Source: CAVXEF01 sp963827315 (GTDB lineage Bacteria > Planctomycetota > Phycisphaerae > Sedimentisphaerales > Anaerobacaceae). From it: a DNA stretch of 64,000 nt. The notes beneath the pieces are model-generated. The model was not told the origin of the DNA, searched no databases, and saw only the letters and a list, made by a program, of their open reading frames with translations. The stretch is from the NCBI GenBank assembly GCA_963827315.1, contig CAWHAL010000001.1:1-64000 (forward strand), in the 5' to 3' direction. Made by a program: the position numbers and the translations under genes. The first letter of the stretch is position 1; every line of letters starts with the position of its first letter. Positions 54,838 to 63,653 of this stretch are shown here, piece by piece.

Positions 54838-55926
54838 ATGGTAGATTGGAAAAATCCGCCGAGATTATTCATTCCTGGGCCGGTCAAGGTCAATGAAGAC
54901 GTTCTGCAGCAGCTTGCACGTCCGACATTAGGGCATCGCGGCAAAGAATATGCCCAGCTTCACGCTGAGACCATTGAGATGCTAAAGAAGATTCTTTTCA
55001 CCGGGCAGTACGTGTTTTTGTCTACATCGTCGGCCTCCGGAATCTGGGAAGCTGCGATTCGGAACTGCGTTGCTCCGGACGAAACGGTTCTTTGCACATC
55101 TTGCGGGGCCTTCAGCGACAAATGGGCACAGGTGGCGGAACAGTGCGGCAAAAAGGTCGAACGGCTAAAAGTTGAGTGGGGCAACGCCACTACTGCCGAA
55201 CTGATTGATAAGAAACTGGCAGCCGGGAAATATGCTGCTGTTACCATCGTTTACAGCGAGACAAGCACGGGCCTGAGAAATCCGGTTTATGAAATAAGCA
55301 AAATGATGAAGAAAAAGTACCCTGATGTTCTTGTCTTTGTCGATGCGGTCAGCGCGATGATAGCTATGCCTTTGCATTTTGATGAGCTCGGCTGGGACGT
55401 GGGATTTGCGTCGGTGCAGAAGGCCTTTGCGATTCCGCCGGGACTGGCGATAGCCGCCGTAAGCAAGCGAGCAGTGGAAAAGAGCAAAAGAGTTCCCGGT
55501 CGCGGCTACTACTTTAACTTTGAGCTGTGGGCGGAATCCGATGCCAAGAGCCAGACGCTCGTCACGCCCAATATCCCGCATATTATGGCCGTGAACTACC
55601 AGTGTAAAAGATTCTTGGCGGAGGGTATGGAGAACGTCTGGGCCCGGCACAAACAAATGGCCGACTTTGTAAGGGGCTGGGCCAAAGAAAAATTCGACCT
55701 GTTCTGCGAGGAAAAGTATGCCTCGAACACGCTCACGGCGGTCGAGAACACCAGAGGTATCAACGTTGCTGAGACGATAAGCGCCATCCAGAAAAAGCAT
55801 AATACGGTCTTCGGAAACGGCTACGGCAAGCTAAAAGAAAAGACCTTCCGAATCGCCCATATGGGTGATATTACGCTCGACGAGCTCGAAGAACTGCTCG
55901 GCTGGATTGACGAAGAAATCGCATGA
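54838..55926 (+). CDS. Class V PLP aminotransferase (alanine-glyoxylate/serine-pyruvate type)
   Basis: 362 residues with GGAGAAG upstream. Family motifs are LFIPGPVKVNEDVLQQLARP and TLGHRGKEYAQL near the N-terminus. The PLP lysine is in GFASVQKAFAIPPGLAIAAV and the aspartate in VFVDAVSAMIAMPL. The family includes serine-glyoxylate, alanine-glyoxylate and phosphoserine-related transaminases. Association with DUF1015 suggests a part in serine/glycine metabolism (inference). Confidence 0.88.
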   Translation: MVDWKNPPRLFIPGPVKVNEDVLQQLARPTLGHRGKEYAQLHAETIEMLKKILFTGQYVFLSTSSASGIWEAAIRNCVAPDETVLCTSCGAFSDKWAQVAEQCGKKVERLKVEWGNATTAELIDKKLAAGKYAAVTIVYSETSTGLRNPVYEISKMMKKKYPDVLVFVDAVSAMIAMPLHFDELGWDVGFASVQKAFAIPPGLAIAAVSKRAVEKSKRVPGRGYYFNFELWAESDAKSQTLVTPNIPHIMAVNYQCKRFLAEGMENVWARHKQMADFVRGWAKEKFDLFCEEKYASNTLTAVENTRGINVAETISAIQKKHNTVFGNGYGKLKEKTFRIAHMGDITLDELEELLGWIDEEIA

Positions 55927-56018
55927 AAAAATCTTTGACGTTGCGAACCTATGGGCAACAAAATCGTATAGAAATTAAACTTTTTCGTTGCTGTCGATTT
56001 AACGGTCTTTGCTGTTAT

Positions 56019-56034
56019 TACGCCACAGGCGTAC
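56019..56034. repeat. TACGCCACAGGCGTAC palindrome upstream of htrA
   Basis: Second copy of the element at 53395. It lies about 40 nt before the protease start codon. Confidence 0.7.
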
Positions 56035-56069
56035 AAGTTTGATTATTTTGAGGAAATGGGAGGTTGCCA

Positions 56070-57581
56070 ATGCGAATTTTAAGTTTCAATCGACGTAAAA
56101 GGCTGTCATTTCATCTTGTCACTTCGATTTTTCTGGTTTTGATGTTATCCGCAGGTGCGCTGCCAGCCTTAGCGCAGGACACAAACAGCATCGCTGTGCT
56201 GCGGGAGATGGGCAAGGCCTTTGCTGAAATTGCCGAAAAGGCTTCGCCCGCGGTAGTTGGTATAAGGGTCGAAAAAACCGTTACCCAGCCGTACTACACA
56301 ATACCTGATTGGCCATTTGGCGACAGGTCCAACCCATTTGATGACGAGTTCTTCGAGCGGTTCTTCGGCAGGCAACCACGTTCCCAGCAGCGTTCACCAG
56401 AGCGTCAGCAAAAATCCGTTCAGACGGCCCAGGCCTCCGGCTTTCTTATCTCGCCGGACGGATATATCCTCACCAATAATCATCTCGTAGGCGGTGCAGA
56501 CAAGGTTCTGGTCAAGACAGCCGGACACAGCACAGAAACGGAGGCAAAGGTCATCGGTACCGATGCTGCCACCGACGTAGCCTTGGTAAAAATCGAGGGC
56601 AACGATTTGCCGTACCTGAAACTTGCCGACTCCGATAAAATACAGGTCGGTGAATGGGTAATTGCTATCGGCAATCCATTCGGCCTGAGCCATACCGTAA
56701 CGGCTGGCATAGTAAGCGCCAAGGGAAGAAGCGGTCTGCCCATCGAAGGAATCAGCTATCAGGATTTCATCCAGACCGATGCTGCAATTAACCCCGGCAA
56801 TTCCGGCGGACCGCTGATAGACCTCGACGGAAAGGTGGTGGGCATCAATACGGCAATAATTGGCCCAGGCGGCAATATAGGTATCGGCCTGGCCATTCCA
56901 ATAAACATAGCAAAGGGTGTTCAGCAGCAGCTTATTGGTACGGGTAAGGTCGTTCGAGGGTGGGTTGGAATAGCTATGACGCAGTTGACACCTGAACTGG
57001 CTGAAGGCCTCGGACTTGCCAAGGACACTAAGGGCGTGGCTGTGTCGCAGGTCTTCGAAGGTTCCCCTGCTGAAAAAGCCGGTATTAAGCATAATGATGT
57101 TATCGTAGAATTCGAAGGTCAGCCGGTTGAAAGCGACAATGAGTTCCGCAACCGCGTCGCGATGCTAAAGCCCGGCACCGAGGTCAAGCTTGTCGTGCTG
57201 CGGGATGGCGAACGCCAGACCTTTACCATCACACTCACCGAGCGTCCGCCTGAGGAAAAAGTCGCAGCGGCTGGGTCGCAGACTATTGAAAAATTAGGCC
57301 TTACCGCCCAGAACCTGACTGATGATTTAGCGGAGCGATTGGGCTATAAGGGACTAAAGGGCGTGGTGGTTACCCAAGTTGAGCCCGGCTCACTGGCAGA
57401 ACTGAGCGGTATCAGGGACGGTATGTTGATTGTGGAAGTCAATCGTGAGCCTGTTTCCAACATCAAAGAATTCGAGAAGGCGGTGGAAAAGGCCGGCAAA
57501 GACAGGTCGATTTTGCTTCTTCTCACAGACGGCCGATTCGCTCGCTACGTGATTTTGAAACTGCCCAAAGAAAAAGAATAG
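56070..57581 (+). CDS. HtrA/DegP-type serine protease Do with two PDZ domains
   Basis: 503 residues from the ATG at 56070, with GGGAGG upstream. A signal peptide ends near LPALAQ. The triad is His in LTNNHLVGGADK, Asp in DAATDVALVKI and Ser in NPGNSGGPLID. Two PDZ domains start near VRGWVGIAMTQLTPELAEGL and KLGLTAQNLTDDLAERLGYK. It degrades or refolds damaged envelope proteins. A linker rich in Gln/Arg/Ser (RQPRSQQRSPERQQKSVQ) is inserted before the first protease strand. Own terminator follows. Confidence 0.93.
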   Translation: MRILSFNRRKRLSFHLVTSIFLVLMLSAGALPALAQDTNSIAVLREMGKAFAEIAEKASPAVVGIRVEKTVTQPYYTIPDWPFGDRSNPFDDEFFERFFGRQPRSQQRSPERQQKSVQTAQASGFLISPDGYILTNNHLVGGADKVLVKTAGHSTETEAKVIGTDAATDVALVKIEGNDLPYLKLADSDKIQVGEWVIAIGNPFGLSHTVTAGIVSAKGRSGLPIEGISYQDFIQTDAAINPGNSGGPLIDLDGKVVGINTAIIGPGGNIGIGLAIPINIAKGVQQQLIGTGKVVRGWVGIAMTQLTPELAEGLGLAKDTKGVAVSQVFEGSPAEKAGIKHNDVIVEFEGQPVESDNEFRNRVAMLKPGTEVKLVVLRDGERQTFTITLTERPPEEKVAAAGSQTIEKLGLTAQNLTDDLAERLGYKGLKGVVVTQVEPGSLAELSGIRDGMLIVEVNREPVSNIKEFEKAVEKAGKDRSILLLLTDGRFARYVILKLPKEKE

Positions 57582-57621
57582 GACACTGACATAGTAAAGC
57601 CTTTATGTTGTAAATGCCTTA

Positions 57622-57646
57622 GCCCCGCCCAAAAAGCGGGGCTTTT
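57622..57646 (+). terminator. Intrinsic terminator after htrA
   Basis: GCCCCGC (57622-57628) and GCGGGGC (57636-57642) with a T-run after. Confidence 0.85.
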
Positions 57647-57700
57647 GTATTGGCTGGATTCAGCGTTGGACTAATCGCCCAAGATTATTGTGTTTGCCTA

Positions 57701-57729
57701 TTGCATTTTGTCGGCCAAGACGCTATAAT
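57701..57729 (+). promoter_or_regulatory. Promoter of asd
   Basis: TATAAT (57724-57729) with TTGCAT (57701-57706) 17 nt upstream. The start would be near 57736, leaving a leader of about 90 nt with a hairpin. Confidence 0.5.
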
Positions 57730-57762
57730 TACCCCAAATATTTCGGTTCTGTCAGATTAGAT

Positions 57763-57789
57763 GGGCAGTCGTTGTCGGGCTGCCCTTTG
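57763..57789 (+). promoter_or_regulatory. Hairpin with T-rich tail in the asd leader (possible attenuator)
   Basis: GGGCAG (57763-57768) pairs with CTGCCC (57780-57785), followed by TTTGTTT. It sits between the promoter and the asd start, where a terminator-like hairpin could set expression. No leader peptide or known riboswitch (such as the lysine type) was recognised. Confidence 0.4.
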
Positions 57790-57824
57790 TTTGGGTGTAG
57801 AGGATATTTTCAGGAGCTTTAGTT

Positions 57825-58826
57825 ATGGCTTGTAATTTAGCGATTGCGGGAGTAACCGGCGCTGTCGGGCAGGAGTTTTTGAAGGTTCTGCAGCAGCGTG
57901 ATTTCCCATTCGACTCGGTAAAAATGCTTGCCAGCAGCCGCTCGGCCGGCAAAAAAATTGATTTCAAAGGTAAACAGTATATCGTCGAAGAACTGACTGC
58001 GAACAGCTTCGAGCGGATTAACATCGCGTTGTTCAGCGCCGGCGGGGACAGAAGCAAGGAATTTGCGCCTGCCGCCGTCAAGGCCGGTGCGGTTGTCGTA
58101 GATAATTCTTCGGCCTTTAGAATGGAGCCGGATGTCCCCCTTGTCATTCCGGAAATCAATCCGCAGAAAATTTCCGAGCACAAGGGCATCATCGCCAATC
58201 CGAATTGCTCGACGATAATCGGCATCGTGCCGGTCTGGCCACTGCACAAGGCCAACGCCGTCAAGCGGATGGTTGTCAGCACCTACCAGGCCGTCAGCGG
58301 AGCGGGAATGCAGGCGATGCTCGAACTGGAGAACCAGAGTCGCGAAATACTTGAAGGCAAAGAGCCGACCTGCAAGGCTTTTCCCCATCAAATTGCGTTT
58401 AACGTCTTCAGCCATAATTCTCCGCTCGACGCCATCGGCTACAACCTTGAGGAGAGAAAGATGGTCAACGAGACCCGCAAGATTTTCGACTGTCCGAGCA
58501 TCGCGATTACCTGTACCTGCATTCGCGTTCCTGTTTTTCGGGCCCACTGTGAAAGCATCAATCTTGAGTTTACCGACCCGATTACACCGGACCAGGTCAG
58601 AGACCTTTTAAGCACTGCGCCGGGCGTTTCGGTTCTGGATGACCGCAAACACAATCGTTTCCCGATGCCCATTGACGCCACTGATAAGGACAATATTTTT
58701 GTCGGCCGAATACGCCAGGACGAATCCATACCTGATAACCGCGGCATCAATATCTGGGTTGCCGGCGACCAGCTGCGAAAAGGCGCGGCCCTGAATGCTG
58801 TTCAGATAGCGGAAAGATTGCTATAA
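57825..58826 (+). CDS. asd: Aspartate-semialdehyde dehydrogenase
   Basis: 333 residues. It reduces aspartyl phosphate to the semialdehyde for lysine, threonine, methionine and diaminopimelate. LAIAGVTGAVGQEFLKVLQQ is the NADP loop, NPNCSTIIGIVPVWPLHKAN holds the nucleophile Cys, and FPHQIAFNVFSHN and the VFRAHCES segment complete the active site. AGGAGC is upstream. truA follows 9 nt after the stop. Confidence 0.95.
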   Translation: MACNLAIAGVTGAVGQEFLKVLQQRDFPFDSVKMLASSRSAGKKIDFKGKQYIVEELTANSFERINIALFSAGGDRSKEFAPAAVKAGAVVVDNSSAFRMEPDVPLVIPEINPQKISEHKGIIANPNCSTIIGIVPVWPLHKANAVKRMVVSTYQAVSGAGMQAMLELENQSREILEGKEPTCKAFPHQIAFNVFSHNSPLDAIGYNLEERKMVNETRKIFDCPSIAITCTCIRVPVFRAHCESINLEFTDPITPDQVRDLLSTAPGVSVLDDRKHNRFPMPIDATDKDNIFVGRIRQDESIPDNRGINIWVAGDQLRKGAALNAVQIAERLL

Positions 58827-58835
58827 TCGGCCTCG

Positions 58836-59576
58836 ATGGCGATTCGCAATATAAAACTAACAATCAGCTACGATGGTCTAAATTACAGCGGGTGGCAGAA
58901 CCAGCGAGGCAAACGAACCATCCAGGGCGAACTCGAACGAGCGCTTGGTGAACTGACCGGCGTTTTCATTAAAGTAAATGGTGCCAGCCGAACAGACGCA
59001 GGTGTCAGCGCCCTCGGCCAAGTCGCAAACTTTTTTATCGACTCACCGATACCAACTGAAAATTTTGTCAAGGCAATCAATCACCGGCTGCCGCAGGACA
59101 TTGTCGCTACCGAGGCAGTTGAGGTAGACCAAACTTTTGACGCTTCTGGCTCAGCTAAAAGCAAACTATACCGATACACAATTTTCACCGGCAAAAATCG
59201 GAACGTCCTGAAAACCCGAAATTGCTGGCACCGACCCGCAGCGCTCGATACTGCTGCAATGAACGCCGCCGCAAAGATGCTAATCGGCAAAAAGGACTTC
59301 AAATCCTTCGCGTCAGCTGCGGACAAACGCGAAAGCTCGATTCGCACGGTAATGCAATGCCAAGTTACGCAGGAAGACAAGTGGGTCTATATAGATATCG
59401 TAGCCGACAGGTTTTTGTATAATATGGTCAGGAATATCGTCGGCACTCTCGTTGAAATCGGCAGAGGTAAATGGAAGCCTGAAAAGATAGACGAAATTCT
59501 CGAAGCCAAAAACCGAACCAAAGCAGGGCCTATCGCCCCTGCTCAGGGCCTTTGTTTGATGTGGATTAAATATTGA
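58836..59576 (+). CDS. truA: tRNA pseudouridine(38-40) synthase
   Basis: 246 residues. The motif GASRTDAGVSALGQVANFF contains the catalytic Asp. YDGLNYSGWQNQRGKRTIQG and SKLYRYTIFTG are conserved. TGA overlaps the TTG start of the glycosyltransferase gene (TTGA). Confidence 0.94.
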   Translation: MAIRNIKLTISYDGLNYSGWQNQRGKRTIQGELERALGELTGVFIKVNGASRTDAGVSALGQVANFFIDSPIPTENFVKAINHRLPQDIVATEAVEVDQTFDASGSAKSKLYRYTIFTGKNRNVLKTRNCWHRPAALDTAAMNAAAKMLIGKKDFKSFASAADKRESSIRTVMQCQVTQEDKWVYIDIVADRFLYNMVRNIVGTLVEIGRGKWKPEKIDEILEAKNRTKAGPIAPAQGLCLMWIKY

Positions 59577-60745
59577 AAATCGTTCACATAATAACCCGGT
59601 TGATACTCGGCGGAGCGCAGGAAAATACGCTGATTACCTGCAAACTGCTGGCAGAGCGAGGCCATGATGTTACACTCATCACAGGCCCTGCATTAGGCCC
59701 TGAAGGCGAGTTATTTGAACAAACCAAAAACCAAAAATATAACGTAATCGTCGTCCCCAAAATGATTCGTGCAATCTGCCCCTTATACGACACCATAAGC
59801 TATTTCCAAATAAAAAAGCACCTTCAGCAGTTCCAGCCTGACATTGTTCACACTCACTCGGCCAAGGCGGGGATATTAGGCAGATTCGCCGCATACAGCC
59901 TGAAAGAAAAATGGGGATGGGACCTGCCCGTAGTGGTACACACAATACACGGCTTAGCGTTTCACCCTTACCAAAATAACCTGCTGAATAAATTCTATAT
60001 CGCTATTGAAAAAGCTGCTGCGAAGCGAACGGATTTTTTCATTAGTGTGGCCGACGCAATGACCAATCAGGCGATTGATGCGGGAATAGGAGAGCCTGAT
60101 AAGTTCGCTACGGCCTACTCAGCTATTGAAGAGGATGATTTTCTTCGGCCCGTATCCGGTGAGCAAAAAAGGCAATTTCGACAAAGGTACGGCATTTCTG
60201 AAAATGCTGTTGTGCTTATTACTATTGCGCGGCTTTTTATGCTGAAGGGCCATGACTACATTATCGAATCAGCTAAAACGCTCTTGAAGCAGTACAAAAA
60301 CGCAGTCTGGCTTTTTGTCGGAGACGGAAATTTATCAGAGCATTATAAGAAGCAGCTCTGTCAGTTAGGTCTTGCCGACAGAATCAAATTTACGGGTTTA
60401 CTCTCGCCTAAGGAAATTCCACTTGCGATTGCCTCCTCGGACATTCTTGTTCATTGTTCTCTGCGGGAAGGTCTTGCGAGAGCGATACCTCAGGCGATGC
60501 TTTGCGGCAGGCCGGCTGTCTCTTTCGACGTTGATGGAGCGCGCGAGGTCGTAAACGAAAATACCGGCCGACTTATCGAACCAAAGAATGTGGAGCAATT
60601 GACAAAGGCCTGCGCCGAATTGATAAAAAACAAAGAGCTAAGAGACAAACTCGGTGCTGCCGGCCGAGAATCCGTAAAGAAAAAGTTCGCACCACAGACT
60701 ATGGTCGACACCATCGAAATAGTCTATAAGAATTTGCTCGCATAA
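59573..60745 (+). CDS. GT4-family glycosyltransferase
   Basis: 390 residues from a TTG overlapping the truA stop. The N-terminus is KIVHIITRLILGGAQENTLI. The C-terminal donor domain has FVGDGNLSEHYKKQLCQLGL, FTGLLSPKEIPLAIASSDIL and HCSLREGLARAIPQAMLCGR with the E-x7-E pattern. Retaining GT-B enzymes of this type build exopolysaccharide or glycolipids. Coupling to truA is probably only positional. Confidence 0.9.
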   Translation: MKIVHIITRLILGGAQENTLITCKLLAERGHDVTLITGPALGPEGELFEQTKNQKYNVIVVPKMIRAICPLYDTISYFQIKKHLQQFQPDIVHTHSAKAGILGRFAAYSLKEKWGWDLPVVVHTIHGLAFHPYQNNLLNKFYIAIEKAAAKRTDFFISVADAMTNQAIDAGIGEPDKFATAYSAIEEDDFLRPVSGEQKRQFRQRYGISENAVVLITIARLFMLKGHDYIIESAKTLLKQYKNAVWLFVGDGNLSEHYKKQLCQLGLADRIKFTGLLSPKEIPLAIASSDILVHCSLREGLARAIPQAMLCGRPAVSFDVDGAREVVNENTGRLIEPKNVEQLTKACAELIKNKELRDKLGAAGRESVKKKFAPQTMVDTIEIVYKNLLA

Positions 60746-60784
60746 GCTTATACTTCGCTCCCACTTTATATTAAGTCTCGAATT

Positions 60785-61675
60785 GTGTTAGACAAAAAGC
60801 AAATAGACCAAATGCTCAGACAAGCTGATTTAGGCAGGTGCACCGTCAGCCCTGTTGGAGCAGGTCACTATAACGATTCATACTATATCAATTCGGAAAA
60901 GGGAAGATTCGTACTGAGAATTGCACCGCTGGACAGTGTCCCGAAACTATTTTATGAAATTGATATGATGAGGTCCGAAGTCACTCTTCACCGGCTGGTA
61001 AAAGAGCATACCGATATTCCAGTTGCTCAGATTGTCTATCATGATTTTTCGAGGCAAACCATTGACAGAGACTATCTTATAATGGAGTACCTCGAAGGCG
61101 AACCAGGCTGGTTCGATGAACAAGAACTGGGCAGGTATGTAAAGCAACTTCATTCAATAAAAGGGGGTCGTTTCGGATATCCTGAACGGGCGGCACCAAC
61201 CGGAGAAAACTGGCCCGATATTTTTCACGCATACGTTCGGTTGGTTTTTGACGACGGTTTGTCATGCGGCGTTATTGACAAGAATGAATATGAGCGATTT
61301 TTATTAATTTATGAGCGGCACCGTGACGTGGTCACTGACGTTGAGCCATGCCTTCTCCACCTTGATTTGTGGCACCAGAACATTCTTACAGCAAGTGGAG
61401 AGATAACGGCGATACTTGATTTTGACAGAGGTCTTTTCGGCGACCCGGAGCTTGAATTTGCGGTGCTTGATACCTATGGATACAGCGGCCCGGAATTCTT
61501 TAAAGGTTATGGAAGGCTGCGTCCTGCAGATACAAACGCCCAGATTCGCCAGAGGCTGTACATTGTGTATGAGCTTATAAAATACGCATTTATCCGTGTT
61601 GCCCGCGGCAAAAGTATGGCGACCGGCAGAAGCCATGTGAGACAGTGCCAAAAAATATTAAATGAGATAGAATAA
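60785..61675 (+). CDS. Phosphotransferase (APH/choline-kinase-like) family protein
   Basis: 296 residues from a GTG. The ATP lobe has RFVLRIAPL. The catalytic loop is LLHLDLWHQNIL (HxDxxxxN) and the metal loop ITAILDFDRGLFGDPELEFA. This fold phosphorylates small hydroxylated molecules such as aminoglycosides, choline or homoserine. The neighbouring glycosyltransferase suggests a sugar or lipid substrate, but nothing decides it. Confidence 0.83.
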   Translation: MLDKKQIDQMLRQADLGRCTVSPVGAGHYNDSYYINSEKGRFVLRIAPLDSVPKLFYEIDMMRSEVTLHRLVKEHTDIPVAQIVYHDFSRQTIDRDYLIMEYLEGEPGWFDEQELGRYVKQLHSIKGGRFGYPERAAPTGENWPDIFHAYVRLVFDDGLSCGVIDKNEYERFLLIYERHRDVVTDVEPCLLHLDLWHQNILTASGEITAILDFDRGLFGDPELEFAVLDTYGYSGPEFFKGYGRLRPADTNAQIRQRLYIVYELIKYAFIRVARGKSMATGRSHVRQCQKILNEIE

Positions 61676-61727
61676 AACCATGTCGTCAGGCTCAACAGAA
61701 TATTGCTCTGTCAGGAGAAAAAGCGTT

Positions 61728-62144
61728 ATGAAAAGCTACAGAAAAGAATTATGGTTTAATACGAAAACGAGGCGGGAATTTATTAATATTACGCCGCAGG
61801 TCGAAGAAGCTTTGAGAGAAAGCGGCATTAAAGAAGGTTTTGTTCTCTGCAATGCTATGCACATAACCGCCAGCGTCTTCATCAACGATGACGAAACCGG
61901 CCTGCATCATGATTTCGAGGTCTGGCTGGAAAAATTAGCGCCTGAAAAGCCGTATTCGCAGTACCGTCATAATGGTTCTGAAGACAACGCTGACGCTCAT
62001 TTGAAGCGCAGTATTATGGGGCGCGAAGTAATTGTAGCCGTCACAAATGGCAAACTTGACTTCGGCCCGTGGGAGCAAATCTTCTACGGCGAATTCGACG
62101 GCAAAAGGAAAAAAAGAGTTCTTGTAAAAATCATCGGCGAGTAG
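61728..62144 (+). CDS. YjbQ/UPF0047 family protein
   Basis: 138 residues from the ATG at 61728, which has AGGAG 10 nt upstream; the longer frame to 61680 does not. NAMHITASVFINDDETGLHH, HNGSEDNADAHLKRSIMGRE and WEQIFYGEFDG are family signatures with the conserved His and Asp/Glu cluster. Members show weak thiamine phosphate synthase activity; the physiological role is unclear. Confidence 0.9.
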   Translation: MKSYRKELWFNTKTRREFINITPQVEEALRESGIKEGFVLCNAMHITASVFINDDETGLHHDFEVWLEKLAPEKPYSQYRHNGSEDNADAHLKRSIMGREVIVAVTNGKLDFGPWEQIFYGEFDGKRKKRVLVKIIGE

Positions 62145-62191
62145 ATAATTAGGCCGTCGAATCGGATATAACTTTAGGAAGGAGTTAAATT

Positions 62192-62590
62192 ATGGCAGAA
62201 GCAGCCCAAAAGCCGCAAGGAACAGGTGGTACTGAAGAGGGCAAACAACAAGCCCAGCCGAGCGCGGAAGTCAGCAAAGATGCTCGTATGTGGGCGATGT
62301 TGTGTCACCTGCTGGGACTTTTTACCTGCTTTATCGGCCCACTGATTATCTGGTTGATAAAAAAGGATGAAGACCCGTTTGTCGACAACCAGGGCAAAGA
62401 GGCTCTGAACTTTCAGATTACCGTAGCCATTGCAGGGATTGTGTCCGTAGCACTGACAGTTGTTTGTATCGGGGCTTTCTTAGGAATTGCGGTCTCCATT
62501 GCGGACTTGGTCTTTGCTATCGTTGCTTCTGTAAAGGCAAACAGCGGCGAGGCGTATCGCTATCCGGTAAGTATAAGATTCATCAAATAA
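62192..62590 (+). CDS. DUF4870 (Tic20-like) membrane protein
   Basis: 132 residues with AAGGAAGGAG upstream. A Gln/Pro/Ala-rich start is followed by DARMWAMLCHLLGLFTCFIG, then PLIIWLIKKDEDPFVDNQGK, EALNFQITVAI and YRYPVSIRFIK. Three membrane helices. The family has no assigned function. Confidence 0.88.
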   Translation: MAEAAQKPQGTGGTEEGKQQAQPSAEVSKDARMWAMLCHLLGLFTCFIGPLIIWLIKKDEDPFVDNQGKEALNFQITVAIAGIVSVALTVVCIGAFLGIAVSIADLVFAIVASVKANSGEAYRYPVSIRFIK

Positions 62591-62698
62591 AGAATTGAGT
62601 TCATCGGGGCTGCGATTACACAAGCATAGTACTTTGTCACATACGGTTTGAGGGGTTATCCCTTGCAAAATCTGCATCTGCGGGCTATCATAGCTTAA

Positions 62699-63184
62699 AT
62701 GGCAGCGAAATCGCGCAAGGAGAATGCCGACCGAAGCCCGGCAGCGGTCAACAAAAAGGCCTATCACAACTACGAACTCACAGAAAGGTTTGAAGCGGGC
62801 CTGTCGCTGCTGGGTACGGAGGTAAAATCTCTGCGGGCCGGTCAGGCCGATTTGGCAGGTTCATACGCGAGGGTCGAAGACAGACAGGGCTGGCTCATCG
62901 GCACCAACATAGCGAGGTACGACAAAGCCGGCACAGCCGGTCACGAACCGACAAGAAAAAGAAAATTGCTGCTGCACAAGAATGAGCTTCGCAGGATACA
63001 GACAAAGCTCGACCAGCGTGGCTTTACGCTCATTCCGCTGCGGATTTACTTTAACGACAGAGGCCTGGCAAAAGTTGAGCTGGCACTGGCCAGGGGCAAA
63101 AGAAAATACGACAAACGGACAAAAATCGCTGAACGCGAACAAAAGAGAAGTATCGACAGGGATATGAAGAGGTATCGCAAATAA
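62699..63184 (+). CDS. smpB: SsrA-binding protein
   Basis: 161 residues. SmpB carries tmRNA to stalled ribosomes. YELTERFEAGLSLLGTEVKS, LRAGQADLAGSYARVEDRQG and ERTRKRKLLLHKNEL-like EPTRKRKLLLHKNELRRIQT are diagnostic. The basic tail (KRKYDKRTKIAEREQKRSID) is complete. tmRNA itself is not in the window. Confidence 0.95.
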   Translation: MAAKSRKENADRSPAAVNKKAYHNYELTERFEAGLSLLGTEVKSLRAGQADLAGSYARVEDRQGWLIGTNIARYDKAGTAGHEPTRKRKLLLHKNELRRIQTKLDQRGFTLIPLRIYFNDRGLAKVELALARGKRKYDKRTKIAEREQKRSIDRDMKRYRK

Positions 63185-63193
63185 GTTTGTCGT

Positions 63194-63217
63194 GGATTCG
63201 ACAAGCTCACCACAAGT
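63194..63217 (+). repeat. Dispersed GGATTCGACAAGCTCACCAC repeat after smpB
   Basis: Same element as 12863-12886, one base different near its end, located 10 nt after the smpB stop. Confidence 0.7.
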
Positions 63218-63258
63218 CAATTAACCAACGCTTTTTGGATTTTATGGAGTTTTGGGAA

Positions 63259-63648
63259 ATGGCTGAAGAAGAAAAAAACCAGGAGAAAAAAATCATAGTA
63301 GATGAGGACTGGAAGCAACAAGCTCAGAAAGAAAAAAAGATATTAGCTGCCCAGGAAAAAACCGAGAAGAAAAAAACAGGCAAAGACAAACCTGAGCGTC
63401 CCCCCCTGCCGAATGGCAATTTTGCCGCGCTTATAAGTATGCTCACCACGCAGGCGCTGTTTGCCCTGGGTGTGCTCAAAATCGAAGGACAGGAGAGAGA
63501 ACCAGACCTTGAGATGGCGAAATACAATATCGATATGCTCGAAACACTCCAGGAAAAGACCAAAGGCAACCTGACCGAAGAGGAAAAGAAGGTCCTCGAA
63601 AATACTCTCAACCAGATTCGAATGGCTTACGTAAAAGTTGCGGGGTAA
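63259..63648 (+). CDS. DUF1844 family protein
   Basis: 129 residues from the ATG at 63259 (GGAG 9 nt upstream); an ATG at 63244 is possible. A Lys/Glu-rich coiled N-terminus precedes LPNGNFAALISMLTTQALFA, LGVLKIEG and DLEMAKYNIDMLETLQEKTK, the DUF1844 core. Function unknown. Its stop lies 5 nt before the trpC start. Confidence 0.85.
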   Translation: MAEEEKNQEKKIIVDEDWKQQAQKEKKILAAQEKTEKKKTGKDKPERPPLPNGNFAALISMLTTQALFALGVLKIEGQEREPDLEMAKYNIDMLETLQEKTKGNLTEEEKKVLENTLNQIRMAYVKVAG

Positions 63649-63653
63649 GCGCC

